DNA of 64,000 nt from positions 1-64,000 of the forward strand of contig JANMYM010000063.1 of NCBI GenBank assembly GCA_031382085.1, in the 5' to 3' direction. The DNA is from UBA964 sp031382085. Lineage in GTDB: Bacteria; Pseudomonadota; Gammaproteobacteria; Steroidobacterales; Steroidobacteraceae. A program made the translations under genes and the position numbers. Shown piece by piece: positions 41,734-51,534 of this stretch; position 1 is the stretch's first letter, and each line of letters starts with the position of its first letter. The notes beneath the pieces are model-generated. The model saw only the letters and a program-made list of their open reading frames with translations, did no database searches and was not told the origin of the DNA.

Positions 41734-43373
41734 ACGTACGCGTCGCGTTGCGGATGATGGAGATCCAGCGCGTGCTGGTCCGGCACGGCCTGGACGAATT
41801 CGTGCGCGAAACGCATCTATGGCGGCCACTGCGCTTCATTTTCCTGTTGTCGCCCTGGACCTGGTTCGAGCGCAGCAAGCAGGCGCCGCGCAGCGTGCGC
41901 CTGCGCCTGGCATTGGAGGAACTCGGGCCGATATTCGTCAAGTTCGGTCAGGCTGTTTCGACGCGCCGCGATTTGCTGCCACTCGATATCGCCGGCGAAC
42001 TGGCTAAATTGCAGGACGCCGTACCGCCCTTTCCGGGCGCGGAAGCACGCGCCCTCATTGAAGCTGCGTTAGGTGAGTCGGTCACGAAGCTGTTTCGGGC
42101 GTTCGACGAAACTCCGCTGGCGGCGGCTTCAATCGCGCAGGTACACGCCGCGACCATGCTCGATGGCACCGATGTCGTCGTCAAAGTGCTACGGCCCGGC
42201 ATGCACGAAGTCATTACCTGTGATCTCGAGGTGATGCACGAACTGGCGCGCCTCGCATACCGTAACTCCGCGACAGCGCGCCGCCTGCGCGTGACGGAAA
42301 TCGTGCAGGACTACGAGAAGACCATACTGGATGAGCTCGACCTGATGCGCGAAGCGGCCAACGCCTCGCAGCTGCGCCGCAACTTTGCCGGCGACGACTC
42401 CCTGTACGTGCCCGCGGTATTCTGGGATCTGTGCCGCGACAACGTGATGGTCATGGAACGGATCCGTGGCGTCCCGATCAGCGACATGTCGCGGCTGCGC
42501 GAGCTGGGCGCCAACATTCCTCTGTTAGCAGAGAACGGCGTCAAGATTTTCTTCACGCAGGTCTTCCGGCACAACTTCTTCCACGCCGACATGCATCCGG
42601 GCAATATTTTCGTGCTGGTCGATGATCCGGCCCGGCCGCGCTACGCCGCCGTGGACTTCGGCATCGTCGGCACGTTGGATGCGCGCGATCAGAAATACCT
42701 GGCGGAAAATTTTCTCGCGGTTTTCGAGCGCGACTATCGCCGGGTCGCAACGCTGCACCTGGAATCCGGCTGGGTCCCGCCTAACACGCGCATCGATGAA
42801 ATGGAGTCGGCGATCCGCACGGTGTGCGAGCCGATCTTCAACAAGCCTTTGAAGGAAATATCCTTCGGACAGATCCTGTTACGGCTGTTCGCGATTTCGC
42901 GACGCTTTAACATGGAAATTCAGCCGCAGCTGGTGCTGCTGCAGAAGACCCTGCTCAATGTCGAGGGACTCGGTCGCCAGTTGTACGACGAGCTCGACAT
43001 CTGGAAAACAGCGACGCCGATCCTGCGCGACTGGATGAGCGATCGCGTCAGCGGCACCACGGTCATTGAGAGCCTGCGTACCCAACTGCCGGAAGTCCTC
43101 GATGCGGTACGGGCCCTGCCTCCGCTGCTGAAAGGCGCCGTGCAGCAGGCTCAAGACGGCACACTGCGGCTGCGCGTCGAGGCCGCGAATATTGATTCGC
43201 TGCAACAGACCATCCGCGACAGCAACCGCCGGCGCGACGGCATCACCATTGCCGCGGCGCTGTTGTTAGGCGCGATTATCTGGCAGGCGGTTGCGGCCCA
43301 GCCCGCCTGGGCGGGTTGGGTGTTAGGCGCCCTGGGAGTTCTGCAGCTGATCCGTACTTGGTGGCGGAGCTAA
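41730..43373 (+). CDS. ubiB: Ubiquinone biosynthesis kinase-like UbiB
   Basis: A 547-residue UbiB/ADCK-family atypical kinase. Conserved elements: the KxGQ motif (VKFGQAVSTRRDLLP), the Ala-rich loop AAASIAQVHAAT, the VKVLRPGM lysine, HADMHPGNIF and the metal-binding DFGIVG. Two C-terminal membrane helices anchor it. It is needed for ubiquinone hydroxylation steps, probably by ATP-driven lipid handling. It is translationally coupled to ubiJ. Confidence 0.95.
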   Translation: MNVRVALRMMEIQRVLVRHGLDEFVRETHLWRPLRFIFLLSPWTWFERSKQAPRSVRLRLALEELGPIFVKFGQAVSTRRDLLPLDIAGELAKLQDAVPPFPGAEARALIEAALGESVTKLFRAFDETPLAAASIAQVHAATMLDGTDVVVKVLRPGMHEVITCDLEVMHELARLAYRNSATARRLRVTEIVQDYEKTILDELDLMREAANASQLRRNFAGDDSLYVPAVFWDLCRDNVMVMERIRGVPISDMSRLRELGANIPLLAENGVKIFFTQVFRHNFFHADMHPGNIFVLVDDPARPRYAAVDFGIVGTLDARDQKYLAENFLAVFERDYRRVATLHLESGWVPPNTRIDEMESAIRTVCEPIFNKPLKEISFGQILLRLFAISRRFNMEIQPQLVLLQKTLLNVEGLGRQLYDELDIWKTATPILRDWMSDRVSGTTVIESLRTQLPEVLDAVRALPPLLKGAVQQAQDGTLRLRVEAANIDSLQQTIRDSNRRRDGITIAAALLLGAIIWQAVAAQPAWAGWVLGALGVLQLIRTWWRS

Positions 43374-43771
43374 CGACCATGGTCCTTGTCCTGGCACAAC
43401 TGCAGGACGGTGGTCCCGCCCGGTAGCCCGGTCAGGTCCGCGACGCGCCAGCCGTCCAGACCGCGACGCTCCGGTCCCAGCGCCTGACCCGACGCCAGCG
43501 CCGCATCGAGATCATCGACCGCGAACGACAACAGAAACACCCCTTCACCATGGCGGCTGAGGCGCTGGCCTATCGGATTTGCAAGATCGAGCGGTTGAAC
43601 GAGTACCAGCCAGGTGGCGCCGAGCCGGGCTCGTCGCGTCACGACCCCGCGCTCGCGCAACGCCTGTTCCGGCGCGAATTCCAGCCCGAGCTCGCTGGCA
43701 AAACGCGCTGCTGCCTCGCTGAGATCGCGAACCAGGTAGTTGACGTGGTGGATGGAGCTAACGCGCGACAT
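43370..43771 (-). CDS. VOC-family protein
   Basis: A 133-residue glyoxalase-fold protein: N-terminal SSIHHVNYLVRDLSEAAARF with the metal-binding His, then VFLLSFAVDDLDAALASGQ and the ending GTTVLQLCQD. Fold and residue pattern are clear; the reaction is not. It converges with ubiB (the stops overlap) and is the last gene of the trp transcription unit, overlapping the MFS gene by 14 bases. Confidence 0.75.
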   Translation of the reverse strand: MSRVSSIHHVNYLVRDLSEAAARFASELGLEFAPEQALRERGVVTRRARLGATWLVLVQPLDLANPIGQRLSRHGEGVFLLSFAVDDLDAALASGQALGPERRGLDGWRVADLTGLPGGTTVLQLCQDKDHGR

Positions 43772-44954
43772 GTCGCTCAGCGGCGCGCCACAGGATCCAC
43801 GCCAGTGCAAAAGACACCAGCATCCATAGCTTGACCCACAACAAGTGATGGCTGATCAAAGGCGCCACGACGCCCATGGCAAACGCACCTAACAAAAGAG
43901 ACAGGAACACCTGCACCGATGACACGGAACCACGCGTATCGGGAAACAGGTCCAGCATCCGCAGCGTAAGCGCCGGACCGGAGATTTGCACGCCGATCGC
44001 GCAGATTGCCAACAGTAGCTGTTGCGCGAGGATCGGTGGCGATTCCATGACCGCGTGCATGACGGCCGCCAACAGCGCACCCCCCAGGCTGACAGTCAGG
44101 CCGACACGGAGCTGCTTCTTGGATGTGTAGCGCCCGGCCATGCGCCCCGACATGAAGGCGCCGAGCATGAAGCCGCCGACCAGCGGCAGGAACAGCCAGA
44201 TGAATTGAGTCTCCCGCAGGTGCCAGTGATCGAGCACGATTACCGGCGCCGCGCCGATGATAATCATCATCGCGCCGTGCGTGAAAGCATTGGCAAAAGC
44301 GAGCCACTGGAACTCGCGGTGGATAGCGACATCCCAGGCGGCGGTAAAGAGTGCAACCGGATGAAATGCCAGGCGCTTGTGCGCGGGATGCGACTCAGCG
44401 AGCATCGCGTGGCAGGCCCAAAGGACCGCGAGCCCTAACAACGCCATGAAACCAAACACCGCTCGCCAGTCGGCCACCGCCTGGATCCAGCCGCCGATCA
44501 CGGGCGCGACCGCGGGCGCAAAGGTAAACAGCATGGTGACTACGCTCATCATGCGTTGCGCCGCCGGACCGTCGTACAGATCGCGGATCACGGCGCGCGA
44601 CACCGCCATGCCTGCGCCGCCGGTCATGCCCTGCGCGGCACGAAACACCAGCAAGGTCGCGAAACTCGGCGCAAACGTGCAGGCGAGTGAGGCCAGCGTA
44701 AACCCACTGACACCCAGCAACACGACTTTGCGCCGCCCCAGCGCGTCGGACAGTGGCCCGTAGATCAGGGACATGACGGCGTAGGGGAGCATGTAGAGCG
44801 TCAGCAACTGCTGCACGCTGAGCGCGCTGACATCGAACGCCCGCTGGATGGCACGGAAGGATGGCAGGCAGGTGTCGATCGCGAAGGGGCTCATCATCGA
44901 CAGGAAAGCTAACAACAGTGCCAGCCCCATCGGCACCCGGGTTGATTGTGGCAT
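43758..44954 (-). CDS. Bcr/CflA-type MFS drug transporter
   Basis: A 398-residue, 12-helix transporter. Diagnostic parts are SPFAIDTCLPSFRAI in helix 1, the motif A stretch GPLSDALGRRKVVLLG and the motif C-like FRAAQGMTGGAGMAVSRAVI. It belongs to the Bcr/CflA group that exports small antibiotics and dipeptides. Its ATG shares one base with the trpA stop, so it is expressed with the trp operon. Confidence 0.85.
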   Translation of the reverse strand: MPQSTRVPMGLALLLAFLSMMSPFAIDTCLPSFRAIQRAFDVSALSVQQLLTLYMLPYAVMSLIYGPLSDALGRRKVVLLGVSGFTLASLACTFAPSFATLLVFRAAQGMTGGAGMAVSRAVIRDLYDGPAAQRMMSVVTMLFTFAPAVAPVIGGWIQAVADWRAVFGFMALLGLAVLWACHAMLAESHPAHKRLAFHPVALFTAAWDVAIHREFQWLAFANAFTHGAMMIIIGAAPVIVLDHWHLRETQFIWLFLPLVGGFMLGAFMSGRMAGRYTSKKQLRVGLTVSLGGALLAAVMHAVMESPPILAQQLLLAICAIGVQISGPALTLRMLDLFPDTRGSVSSVQVFLSLLLGAFAMGVVAPLISHHLLWVKLWMLVSFALAWILWRAAERHVAR

Positions 44955-45730
44955 CAGTTGGGCGCTGCCACGCGCAAGGCGCGCAGCCAGGCAGCCGGAT
45001 CTTCGCCCCGTTCCAGTACTTCCACCAGCGCCGAACCGACGATGACGCCATCGGCTAACGGCCGCAGCGTGGCAACCTGCTCCCGCGAGCGGATGCCGAA
45101 ACCTGCGCACAACGGCACCTTGGCCGCGGCCCGTGCACGTCGCAGGTAGTCCGCCGCCTCGGGCGGCAACTCCGCGGATTTGCCGGTAGTACCTGTCATG
45201 GTCACGGCGTACAGGAACCCCTGGCTGGCGGCTGCCACTTGCGCAAGCCGCGCAGCAGTCGTCACCGGTGTCACCATCTGAATCAACGCCAGACCCGTGG
45301 CGCTGAGGGCCTTGCGAAAGTCTTCGCCTTCATCGAATGGCAGGTCCGGAACGATGAAACCGCTGACGCCGGCGATCGCTGCGTCACGGGCCAGCGCATC
45401 GAGACCATAAGCTAACAAAGGGTTGAGATAGCTCATCAGCACCAGCGGCGTTGCCGGGCGCTGCATCGCGGTCAACTCCCGCAGGATCCAGCGCAGGCTC
45501 ACGCCCTGCTTCAGCGCCGCCTCACTCGAGCGCTGGATCGTGACGCCGTCAGCCATGGGGTCCGTGAACGGTACGCCTATTTCCACCACGTCCGCGCCGG
45601 AGGCAACCGCGGTCAGGTGCTCGCGAAACCTGGCGGCCGAAGGGTAGCCTGCGGTCATGAAGGCCACGATGGCCGGGCCTTTCGTGTTAGCAGCCCGAAT
45701 CGCTGCGGAAATCTGCTCGGCGGGGGTCAT
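44954..45730 (-). CDS. trpA: Tryptophan synthase alpha subunit
   Basis: A 258-residue TIM barrel. The catalytic Glu is in EIGVPFTDPMADGVTIQRSS, with Asp in FIVPDLPFDEGEDF. It splits indole-3-glycerol phosphate and passes indole to TrpB. The start lies only one base after the trpB stop. It is followed, with a one-base overlap, by the MFS gene. Confidence 0.97.
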   Translation of the reverse strand: MTPAEQISAAIRAANTKGPAIVAFMTAGYPSAARFREHLTAVASGADVVEIGVPFTDPMADGVTIQRSSEAALKQGVSLRWILRELTAMQRPATPLVLMSYLNPLLAYGLDALARDAAIAGVSGFIVPDLPFDEGEDFRKALSATGLALIQMVTPVTTAARLAQVAAASQGFLYAVTMTGTTGKSAELPPEAADYLRRARAAAKVPLCAGFGIRSREQVATLRPLADGVIVGSALVEVLERGEDPAAWLRALRVAAPN

Positions 45731-45731
45731 C

Positions 45732-46973
45732 TCAACCCGCCTTGCCGGCTTTGGCGGCCATGCGTGGAATCAGGGTTTTCTGCATCGTTGGCATGTCCTT
45801 GTCGCCGCGGCCCGAGAGGCAGATCAGAATCCGTTGGCGCGGATGGGCCCTGGCCCAGCGGCGCGCACCAACAAGGGCATGCGCGGATTCCAGCGCCGGC
45901 AGAATTCCCTCGAGCCGGCAGCACTCTTCCACAGCGTCGAGGGTTTCATCGTCCGAGGCGCTTTCGTAATGCACGCGGCCCACATGGCTCAGCAGCGAAT
46001 GCTCCGGGCCGATGCCCGGATAATCGAGGCCCGCCGAGATGGAATGCGTTTCCTGGATCTGGCCTTCGGCATCCTGCAGCAGCAGCGAATAGCTGCCCTG
46101 CAGCACGCCGGGACGGCCATGGGAAATGGTCGCGGAATTCTGCCCGAGTCCCGAACCATGTCCGCCCGCCTCGATGCCTAACAAATCCACCGACGTGTCA
46201 GGCACGAAGGGGTAGAACATACCGATCGAATTGGAGCCGCCGCCGACACAGGCGATGACCACGTCCGGCAGTCCGCCGGTCGCGGTCTTGAACTGCGCAC
46301 GCGCTTCGCGGCCGATGATCGACTGCAGGTTACGCACCAGCAGCGGGTAGGGGTGCGGGCCGACCGCGGAACCTAACAAATAATACGTGTGTGTGGGATC
46401 CGAGACCCAGTCGCGCAGGGCCTCGTCGATCGCGGCGCGCAGCGTCTGGTCGCCGCCGGTCACCGGCACCACGTTCGCGCCCAGCAATTTCATGCGGTCG
46501 ACGTTGGGCGACTGGCGCTGGGTATCGATGACGCCCATGTACACGGTGCATGGCAGGCCGAGACGCGCGCAGGCCGCCGCGGTGGCCACGCCGTGCTGAC
46601 CGGCGCCGGTTTCCGCGACGATGCGGCGCGCGCCGAGGCGCTGTGCCAGCAGGGCCTGGCCGATCGCGTTGTTGATCTTGTGCGCGCCGGTGTGCGCAAG
46701 ATCCTCGCGCTTGAGCCAGACCTGCGCGCCCCAGGCGGCGCCCAGGCGCGGGGCCGGCGTCAGCGCCGTGGGCCGGCCCACCCAGTTGGCGAGCTGATCT
46801 TTGAGCGCCTGCTGAAAATCCGCGCGTGGCAGATATTCCTTCATGCCCGCCTCGAGGCGTTCCAGCGCGGGAATCAGGGTCTCCGGCACATAGCGGCCGC
46901 CATATGGGCCGAAGCGTCCACGGGCATCCGGCAATTGACCCGCAATTTCACTGGCTAACAATTCAGCACTCAT
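45732..46973 (-). CDS. trpB: Tryptophan synthase beta subunit
   Basis: A 413-residue PLP enzyme. The PLP lysine is in HTGAHKINNA, the phosphate-binding loop is CVGGGSNSIGMFY, and ETGAGQHGVATA marks the substrate region. It joins indole and serine. The start overlaps the trpF stop by four bases. Confidence 0.97.
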   Translation of the reverse strand: MSAELLASEIAGQLPDARGRFGPYGGRYVPETLIPALERLEAGMKEYLPRADFQQALKDQLANWVGRPTALTPAPRLGAAWGAQVWLKREDLAHTGAHKINNAIGQALLAQRLGARRIVAETGAGQHGVATAAACARLGLPCTVYMGVIDTQRQSPNVDRMKLLGANVVPVTGGDQTLRAAIDEALRDWVSDPTHTYYLLGSAVGPHPYPLLVRNLQSIIGREARAQFKTATGGLPDVVIACVGGGSNSIGMFYPFVPDTSVDLLGIEAGGHGSGLGQNSATISHGRPGVLQGSYSLLLQDAEGQIQETHSISAGLDYPGIGPEHSLLSHVGRVHYESASDDETLDAVEECCRLEGILPALESAHALVGARRWARAHPRQRILICLSGRGDKDMPTMQKTLIPRMAAKAGKAG

Positions 46974-47566
46974 CCCGGTAACTCCCCAAAAGCCGCGCGA
47001 GCGGCCCGGACAAATTCAAAAATCTTCCGCGGCGATTTCACACCCGGGGAATCCTCGACGCCGCTGGATACATCGACGCCCCAGGGCCGCACGGCGGCAA
47101 TCGCGTCTGCCACATTGCCCGCATGCAGGCCGCCAGCTAACACCAGGCGCGTGCGGCGCGCCCAGCGCGCGGCTGTCGACCAGTCGGCGACCTGGCCGGT
47201 GCCACTGCGCGCGCCTTCGTAAAGCACAACTCCCGGTACTGTATCAGGCAGCGGTTGATCGCCACGCAATACAGGCAATGCCTCGCAGCCTAACGGTTGC
47301 GGCAGGTTCGCAAAATCGTGCTGGTCCGTCTGCAACATGTCCGGCCGGAACTCGGCGGCCACGTCACTCCACAACACGGGCCCGGGGTGCTGTGTCACCG
47401 CCACCAGGCGCAGTTTGCCGCGTGCCGGTTCGGCAAGCCGGGCCGCACGCCCAGGCTGCAGCTGACGCACCGAGGGCGCAAACACAAAGCCGATGGCATC
47501 GGCGCCGGCCTCGAGTGCAGCCGCTACCGCCTCGCTACCCGTCATGCCACAGACCTTGATCCACAT
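46970..47566 (-). CDS. trpF: Phosphoribosylanthranilate isomerase
   Basis: A 198-residue TIM barrel beginning WIKVCGMTGSEAVAAALEAG, with the catalytic Cys in CGMT; the Asp lies in VDVSSGVEDSPGVKSPRKI, which also holds the phosphate-binding loop. It stands as a separate gene, not fused to trpC. It abuts trpC with overlapping stop and start. Confidence 0.95.
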   Translation of the reverse strand: MWIKVCGMTGSEAVAAALEAGADAIGFVFAPSVRQLQPGRAARLAEPARGKLRLVAVTQHPGPVLWSDVAAEFRPDMLQTDQHDFANLPQPLGCEALPVLRGDQPLPDTVPGVVLYEGARSGTGQVADWSTAARWARRTRLVLAGGLHAGNVADAIAAVRPWGVDVSSGVEDSPGVKSPRKIFEFVRAARAAFGELPG

Positions 47567-48405
47567 CAGGCCACCCGCGCCGCGCGGCCGGCCCGCAGCA
47601 TGGCCTGGATCAGCTCACCGGAGTCACCGGCCTGCATCAGTGCACTGCCGACCAGCGCGAGATTGTAGCCGGCGGCTGCGACCCTGGCAGCGTCGGCAGC
47701 GGTCGTGACACCACTTTCCGCCACGCGCCGTAACTGGCGCGGCAACCGTGGCGCCAGCTCCAGCAAACGCGCCGGCACGATCTGCAGCGTGTTCAGATCG
47801 CGACAATTGACCCCTAACAAAAATGGTCCGCGTGCAGCGCCGCGCGCATCGATCAGGCGCGCTGCGAGTTCGATGTCCGCTTCGTCAAAAGCCTCCAGCA
47901 GCACGAACAGGTGCTGCTCCAGCGCGCAGTCGACCAGGGCTTCGAGTTCGGCCAGCGGCAGCATGCGCACGATGACCAGCACACCGCCTGCGCCGGCTAC
48001 CCGCGCCTCCAGGACCTGGTACGGATCGACCAGAAAGTCCTTGCGCATCGCCGGAATCGGCAGGACGCGCGCAGCCTGCTCCAGATGCGCCATCGAGCCG
48101 TCGAAACGCGCCGGTTCTGTTAGCACCGAGACCGCCGCTGCGCCCGCGGTCGCATACTGCCGGACCCGCGCACCGAAATCGTCGGATGCCGCATCCTTGA
48201 ACTTGCCGACTGCCGGCGAGCGCAGCTTGTGCTCCGCGATAAGGTCAAAGCCCTGCGCTGACAGCTGTAGCGGCAAGGGCGCGGGCATGGCGGTCGCCAG
48301 ACGCCGCAGCTCCGCATCGCCGCACAGATCGCGCGCCAGCTGGACGCGCGCGCGGCTGCTCGCGGCCATCTCAGCGAGGAAACCTGGCACCGCTGCCTCG
48401 CTCAT
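47566..48405 (-). CDS. trpC: Indole-3-glycerol phosphate synthase
   Basis: A 279-residue TIM barrel: the catalytic lysine region LIAEHKLRSPAVGKF, VLTEPARFDGS, MRKDFLVDPYQVLEARVAGA and LLGVNCRDLNTLQI. It closes the indole ring from CdRP. It overlaps trpD by four bases. Confidence 0.95.
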   Translation of the reverse strand: MSEAAVPGFLAEMAASSRARVQLARDLCGDAELRRLATAMPAPLPLQLSAQGFDLIAEHKLRSPAVGKFKDAASDDFGARVRQYATAGAAAVSVLTEPARFDGSMAHLEQAARVLPIPAMRKDFLVDPYQVLEARVAGAGGVLVIVRMLPLAELEALVDCALEQHLFVLLEAFDEADIELAARLIDARGAARGPFLLGVNCRDLNTLQIVPARLLELAPRLPRQLRRVAESGVTTAADAARVAAAGYNLALVGSALMQAGDSGELIQAMLRAGRAARVA

Positions 48406-49454
48406 GGCGCGCGGCCCCGCCCGAACTCGGCCAGCCGCTGCAGGAGGTCGTTAGCCGCGCCTGAGTCGATGGCCTGGGCCGCCTGCGCCACCGCTTCCCG
48501 CGGTGCCGCCGCGCGCCCGGCAACCTCCAGGGCCAGTGCGCAACCTAACAGCACGGCATGGCGATGTGCGCCGCGATCTGAACCCGTCAGAACCGCGTGC
48601 AACGCCTGCGCATTGTGCCGGGCATCACCACCAGTCAGGTCGGCTGCGGCGCAGGAAGGCAGGCCATAATCCGCTGCCGATCTTGTCAGCTCACGGACCA
48701 GACCCGGCCGCACATCGAATATCCGGAAGGGCGCTATCGGCGTCGGCTCATCCCAGCCATTGTCGCTGTGGACAACGAAGGCGCGCTCGATGGGCATGCC
48801 GGCGAAAGCATTCGCCATGAGTTTCGCGATACCGGCATCAAACGCACCAATAACCTGGAACGGCGGGGCCGCCGGATTGGTGAGGGGTCCCAGGACATTG
48901 AACACGGTGCGCACACCTAACGCGGCGCGCACCGGCGCAATCGCCTTCATGGCCGGGTGGTAATGCGGCGCGAACAGAAAAGTGAAATTGCTGGCGGCAA
49001 AGCAGGCTGCGGCGGCCTGCTCGTCGAGCGGCAGGCGCAGACCCAGTTGTTCCAGGACATCGGCGCTGCCCGATCGGCTCGAGATCGAGCGATTGCCGTG
49101 CTTGACCACGGGAACACCACAGGCCGCTGTCAGCAGCGCAGCGCCGGTCGAGAGGTTGAAACTCCCGGAAGCGTCACCGCCGGTGCCGACGATGTCGACC
49201 GCGCGAAGCCCTGGCGGCAGGGCCGGCCGACGGGCCAGCGCGCGCATGGCAGTCGCGAGACCGCGCATTTCGTCCGCGCAAACACCCTTGGCGCGCAACG
49301 CAATCAGCAGCGCGCCGGCGAGCGGCGCCGGAAACTCAGGCTCGGTCAGGCCGCCCAGCAGCGCCTCCGCCTCCGCGGTCGTCAAGTTACGACCGGCTAA
49401 CAGAGACTCCAGGAAAGCGCGCATTTGCGCGAGCATTTGCGCCGATACGCTCAT
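48402..49454 (-). CDS. trpD: Anthranilate phosphoribosyltransferase
   Basis: A 350-residue enzyme with the PRPP-binding VDIVGTGGDASGSFNLSTGA and VVKHGNRSISSRSGSADVLE motifs, the anthranilate site HYHPAMKAIAPVRAALGVRT and NPAAPPF. It is not fused to trpG. It overlaps trpG by four bases. Confidence 0.97.
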   Translation of the reverse strand: MSVSAQMLAQMRAFLESLLAGRNLTTAEAEALLGGLTEPEFPAPLAGALLIALRAKGVCADEMRGLATAMRALARRPALPPGLRAVDIVGTGGDASGSFNLSTGAALLTAACGVPVVKHGNRSISSRSGSADVLEQLGLRLPLDEQAAAACFAASNFTFLFAPHYHPAMKAIAPVRAALGVRTVFNVLGPLTNPAAPPFQVIGAFDAGIAKLMANAFAGMPIERAFVVHSDNGWDEPTPIAPFRIFDVRPGLVRELTRSAADYGLPSCAAADLTGGDARHNAQALHAVLTGSDRGAHRHAVLLGCALALEVAGRAAAPREAVAQAAQAIDSGAANDLLQRLAEFGRGRAP

Positions 49455-50038
49455 CGACGAGCACCGCTTTGCAGGAGAAAATTCCCGAGCATCCTGGGAC
49501 CAAGCGGTGTCAGCACACTTTCCGGGTGAAACTGCACGCCCTCGACCATCAGTTCGCGGTGCCGGGCGCCCATGATTTCATCCTGATCGGTGCGGGCGGT
49601 CACCTCGAGCACTTCCGGAAAAGATGCCGGTTCTGCAATCAGCGAATGGTAGCGGCCGACCTCGCAATCCTGCGGTATGCCCGCAAACACGCCGGCGCCG
49701 TCGTGGCGGATGGTCGAGGTCTTGCCATGCATCAGGCGGCCTGCCCGCACCACCTTGCCGCCAAATACCTCGACCATCGACTGGTGCCCGAGGCAGACAC
49801 CTAACACAGGCACGCGGCCCGCGAACGCGCGGATCATGTTCATGGATACGCCGGCGTCGGCCGGCGTACCCGGTCCCGGTGAGATGCATAGATGTGTCGG
49901 CGCCAGGGCCAGGGCCGTCGTGACATCGATCCGGTCATTGCGGCGCACATCCACCTCGGCGCCCAGCACCAGGAACGCCTGCACAAGGTTGTAGGTAAAG
50001 GAATCGTAATTGTCGATCAACAACAGACGCACGCTCAT
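49451..50038 (-). CDS. trpG: Anthranilate synthase glutaminase subunit
   Basis: A 195-residue class I glutamine amidotransferase: LLLIDNYDSFTYNLVQAF, oxyanion PGPGTPADAG, nucleophile Cys in LGVCLGHQSMVEVFGG, and His-Glu in EGVQFHPESVLT. It supplies ammonia to TrpE. An in-frame upstream extension is ignored because the ATG at MSVRLLLIDNY matches the family start. Confidence 0.97.
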   Translation of the reverse strand: MSVRLLLIDNYDSFTYNLVQAFLVLGAEVDVRRNDRIDVTTALALAPTHLCISPGPGTPADAGVSMNMIRAFAGRVPVLGVCLGHQSMVEVFGGKVVRAGRLMHGKTSTIRHDGAGVFAGIPQDCEVGRYHSLIAEPASFPEVLEVTARTDQDEIMGARHRELMVEGVQFHPESVLTPLGPRMLGNFLLQSGARR

Positions 50039-50039
50039 G

Positions 50040-51422
50040 TCAGACCCCTGCCTTGGCCATTTCCAGGGCCCGCGCCATCGCCGCGCTCTTGGCGAGCACT
50101 TCGTCGTGCTCGCGTTCCGCGATGCTGTTAGCCACGATACCGGCACCGGCCTGGTAGCTGTATTCGTCACCGCGCACCACCAGCGAGCGGATGGTAATGG
50201 CCTTGTCCATGCTGCCGTTCTTGCCGAAATAGCCCACCGTTCCGCCGTACAAGCCGCGGCCCACGGGTTCCAGCTCGTCGATGATCTCCATCGCGCGCAC
50301 TTTTGGCGCGCCGACCAGGGTGCCAGCCGGAAAGGCCGCTGCGAACAGATCGAAAGCATCGCGCCCCGCAGCGAGCCTGCCGCGCACGCCGCTGACAATA
50401 TGCATCACGTGGCTGTAGCGCTCGATGGCCCGGTACGGATCGACATGCACGCTGCCGGCGGCGGCCACGCGACCGAGGTCATTGCGCGCCAGGTCCACCA
50501 GCATCACATGCTCGGCCGATTCCTTGGGATCCGCTAACAATTCGGTTTCATGGCGCAAATCTTCCAACGGGTCGTCACTCCGTGGCCGCGTACCCGCGAT
50601 CGGGCGCAGTTCCGCAACACCGTTTTCAAGCTTGACCAGCGCCTCGGGCGATGAACCAATGACAACAACATCACCCACGTTGCAATAGAAGAGATAGGGC
50701 GAGGGATTGATCAGGCGCAGAGCGCGGTAGATCTGAAATGGATCCAGTCCATGCCGCCCCGAGAACCGCACTGACAACACCAGCTGGTAAATATCGCCGG
50801 CGGCAATGTGTTCCTTGGTGCGCGCGACGCCCCGCAGATATTGCTCGCGCGTCATCGATGGCATGGCGGGCGAATAGCGCGCCAGCCGCGACTTCATCGG
50901 GATGCCGCCGCGCAGCGCCGCCACGATTTCCCGGCGCAGCGACTGGCGCTCAAGTTCGCTGCCCGCGTGCAACAGCGCAATGCCGCGGGTCACATGATCA
51001 AAAACCAGCAGGGATTGGGGAGCAAGGTAATGCAAGTCCGGAAAATCCTGCGCGTGCCGGGCGGCCGGCAGCCGCTCGAAAAAGCGCACCAGGTCGTAGG
51101 AGCTGTATCCCACCAAACCACCCGCCAGCGGGATATCCGCGCCAGGCGCGACCGGCCGGGGCGCGTCATGCAGGCCTTTGCGCAGGCCGGCTAACAAGTC
51201 CGGCAGCGAGGCTGGCCGCGGCCCGCGCGCATTGCCCACCGCGAACCCATCATTGCCGAGACGCACGCTAGTCGTGTCGCCGAAGCCGATGAAGGAATAG
51301 CGGCCCAGGCGCGCCCCGCCCTCCACGCTTTCCAGCAGAAAGCACGGATGGAATGACGTCAGCTTCAGGTAGGCCGACACGGGCGTGTCGAGATCACCTG
51401 AAATGTCAAACGGACTCTGCAT
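50040..51422 (-). CDS. trpE: Anthranilate synthase component I
   Basis: A 460-residue chorismate-utilising enzyme. It has the feedback-site elements LLESVEGGARLGRYSFIG near the N terminus, and catalytic-domain motifs AELRPIAGTRPRSDDPLED, HVMLVDLARNDLGRVA, and GAPKVRAMEIIDELEP. It converts chorismate and ammonia to anthranilate. It is first structural gene of the trp operon, and its start lies just after the attenuator T-run. Confidence 0.97.
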   Translation of the reverse strand: MQSPFDISGDLDTPVSAYLKLTSFHPCFLLESVEGGARLGRYSFIGFGDTTSVRLGNDGFAVGNARGPRPASLPDLLAGLRKGLHDAPRPVAPGADIPLAGGLVGYSSYDLVRFFERLPAARHAQDFPDLHYLAPQSLLVFDHVTRGIALLHAGSELERQSLRREIVAALRGGIPMKSRLARYSPAMPSMTREQYLRGVARTKEHIAAGDIYQLVLSVRFSGRHGLDPFQIYRALRLINPSPYLFYCNVGDVVVIGSSPEALVKLENGVAELRPIAGTRPRSDDPLEDLRHETELLADPKESAEHVMLVDLARNDLGRVAAAGSVHVDPYRAIERYSHVMHIVSGVRGRLAAGRDAFDLFAAAFPAGTLVGAPKVRAMEIIDELEPVGRGLYGGTVGYFGKNGSMDKAITIRSLVVRGDEYSYQAGAGIVANSIAEREHDEVLAKSAAMARALEMAKAGV

Positions 51423-51438
51423 GCGTCAAAACCTCAAC

Positions 51439-51534
51439 ATAAAAAAAACCCACCTCCGCGCTAGCGGAGATGGGTTCTGGTGCGATGAATTCCGACTTAA
51501 TTAATCGATCACGGCTGCCCAGCACCCACTCCGC
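51439..51534 (-). promoter_or_regulatory. trp attenuator (antiterminator and terminator)
   Basis: On the minus strand, ACCCATCTCCGC-TAGC-GCGGAGGTGGGT forms a 12-bp stem with one mismatch (51475-51448), followed directly by eight T residues: an intrinsic terminator. The upstream segment GCGGAGTGGGT (51534-51524) is complementary to the left arm of this hairpin and would form the competing antiterminator. It overlaps the end of the leader peptide gene just after its Trp codons, exactly as in the E. coli trp attenuation mechanism. Confidence 0.9.
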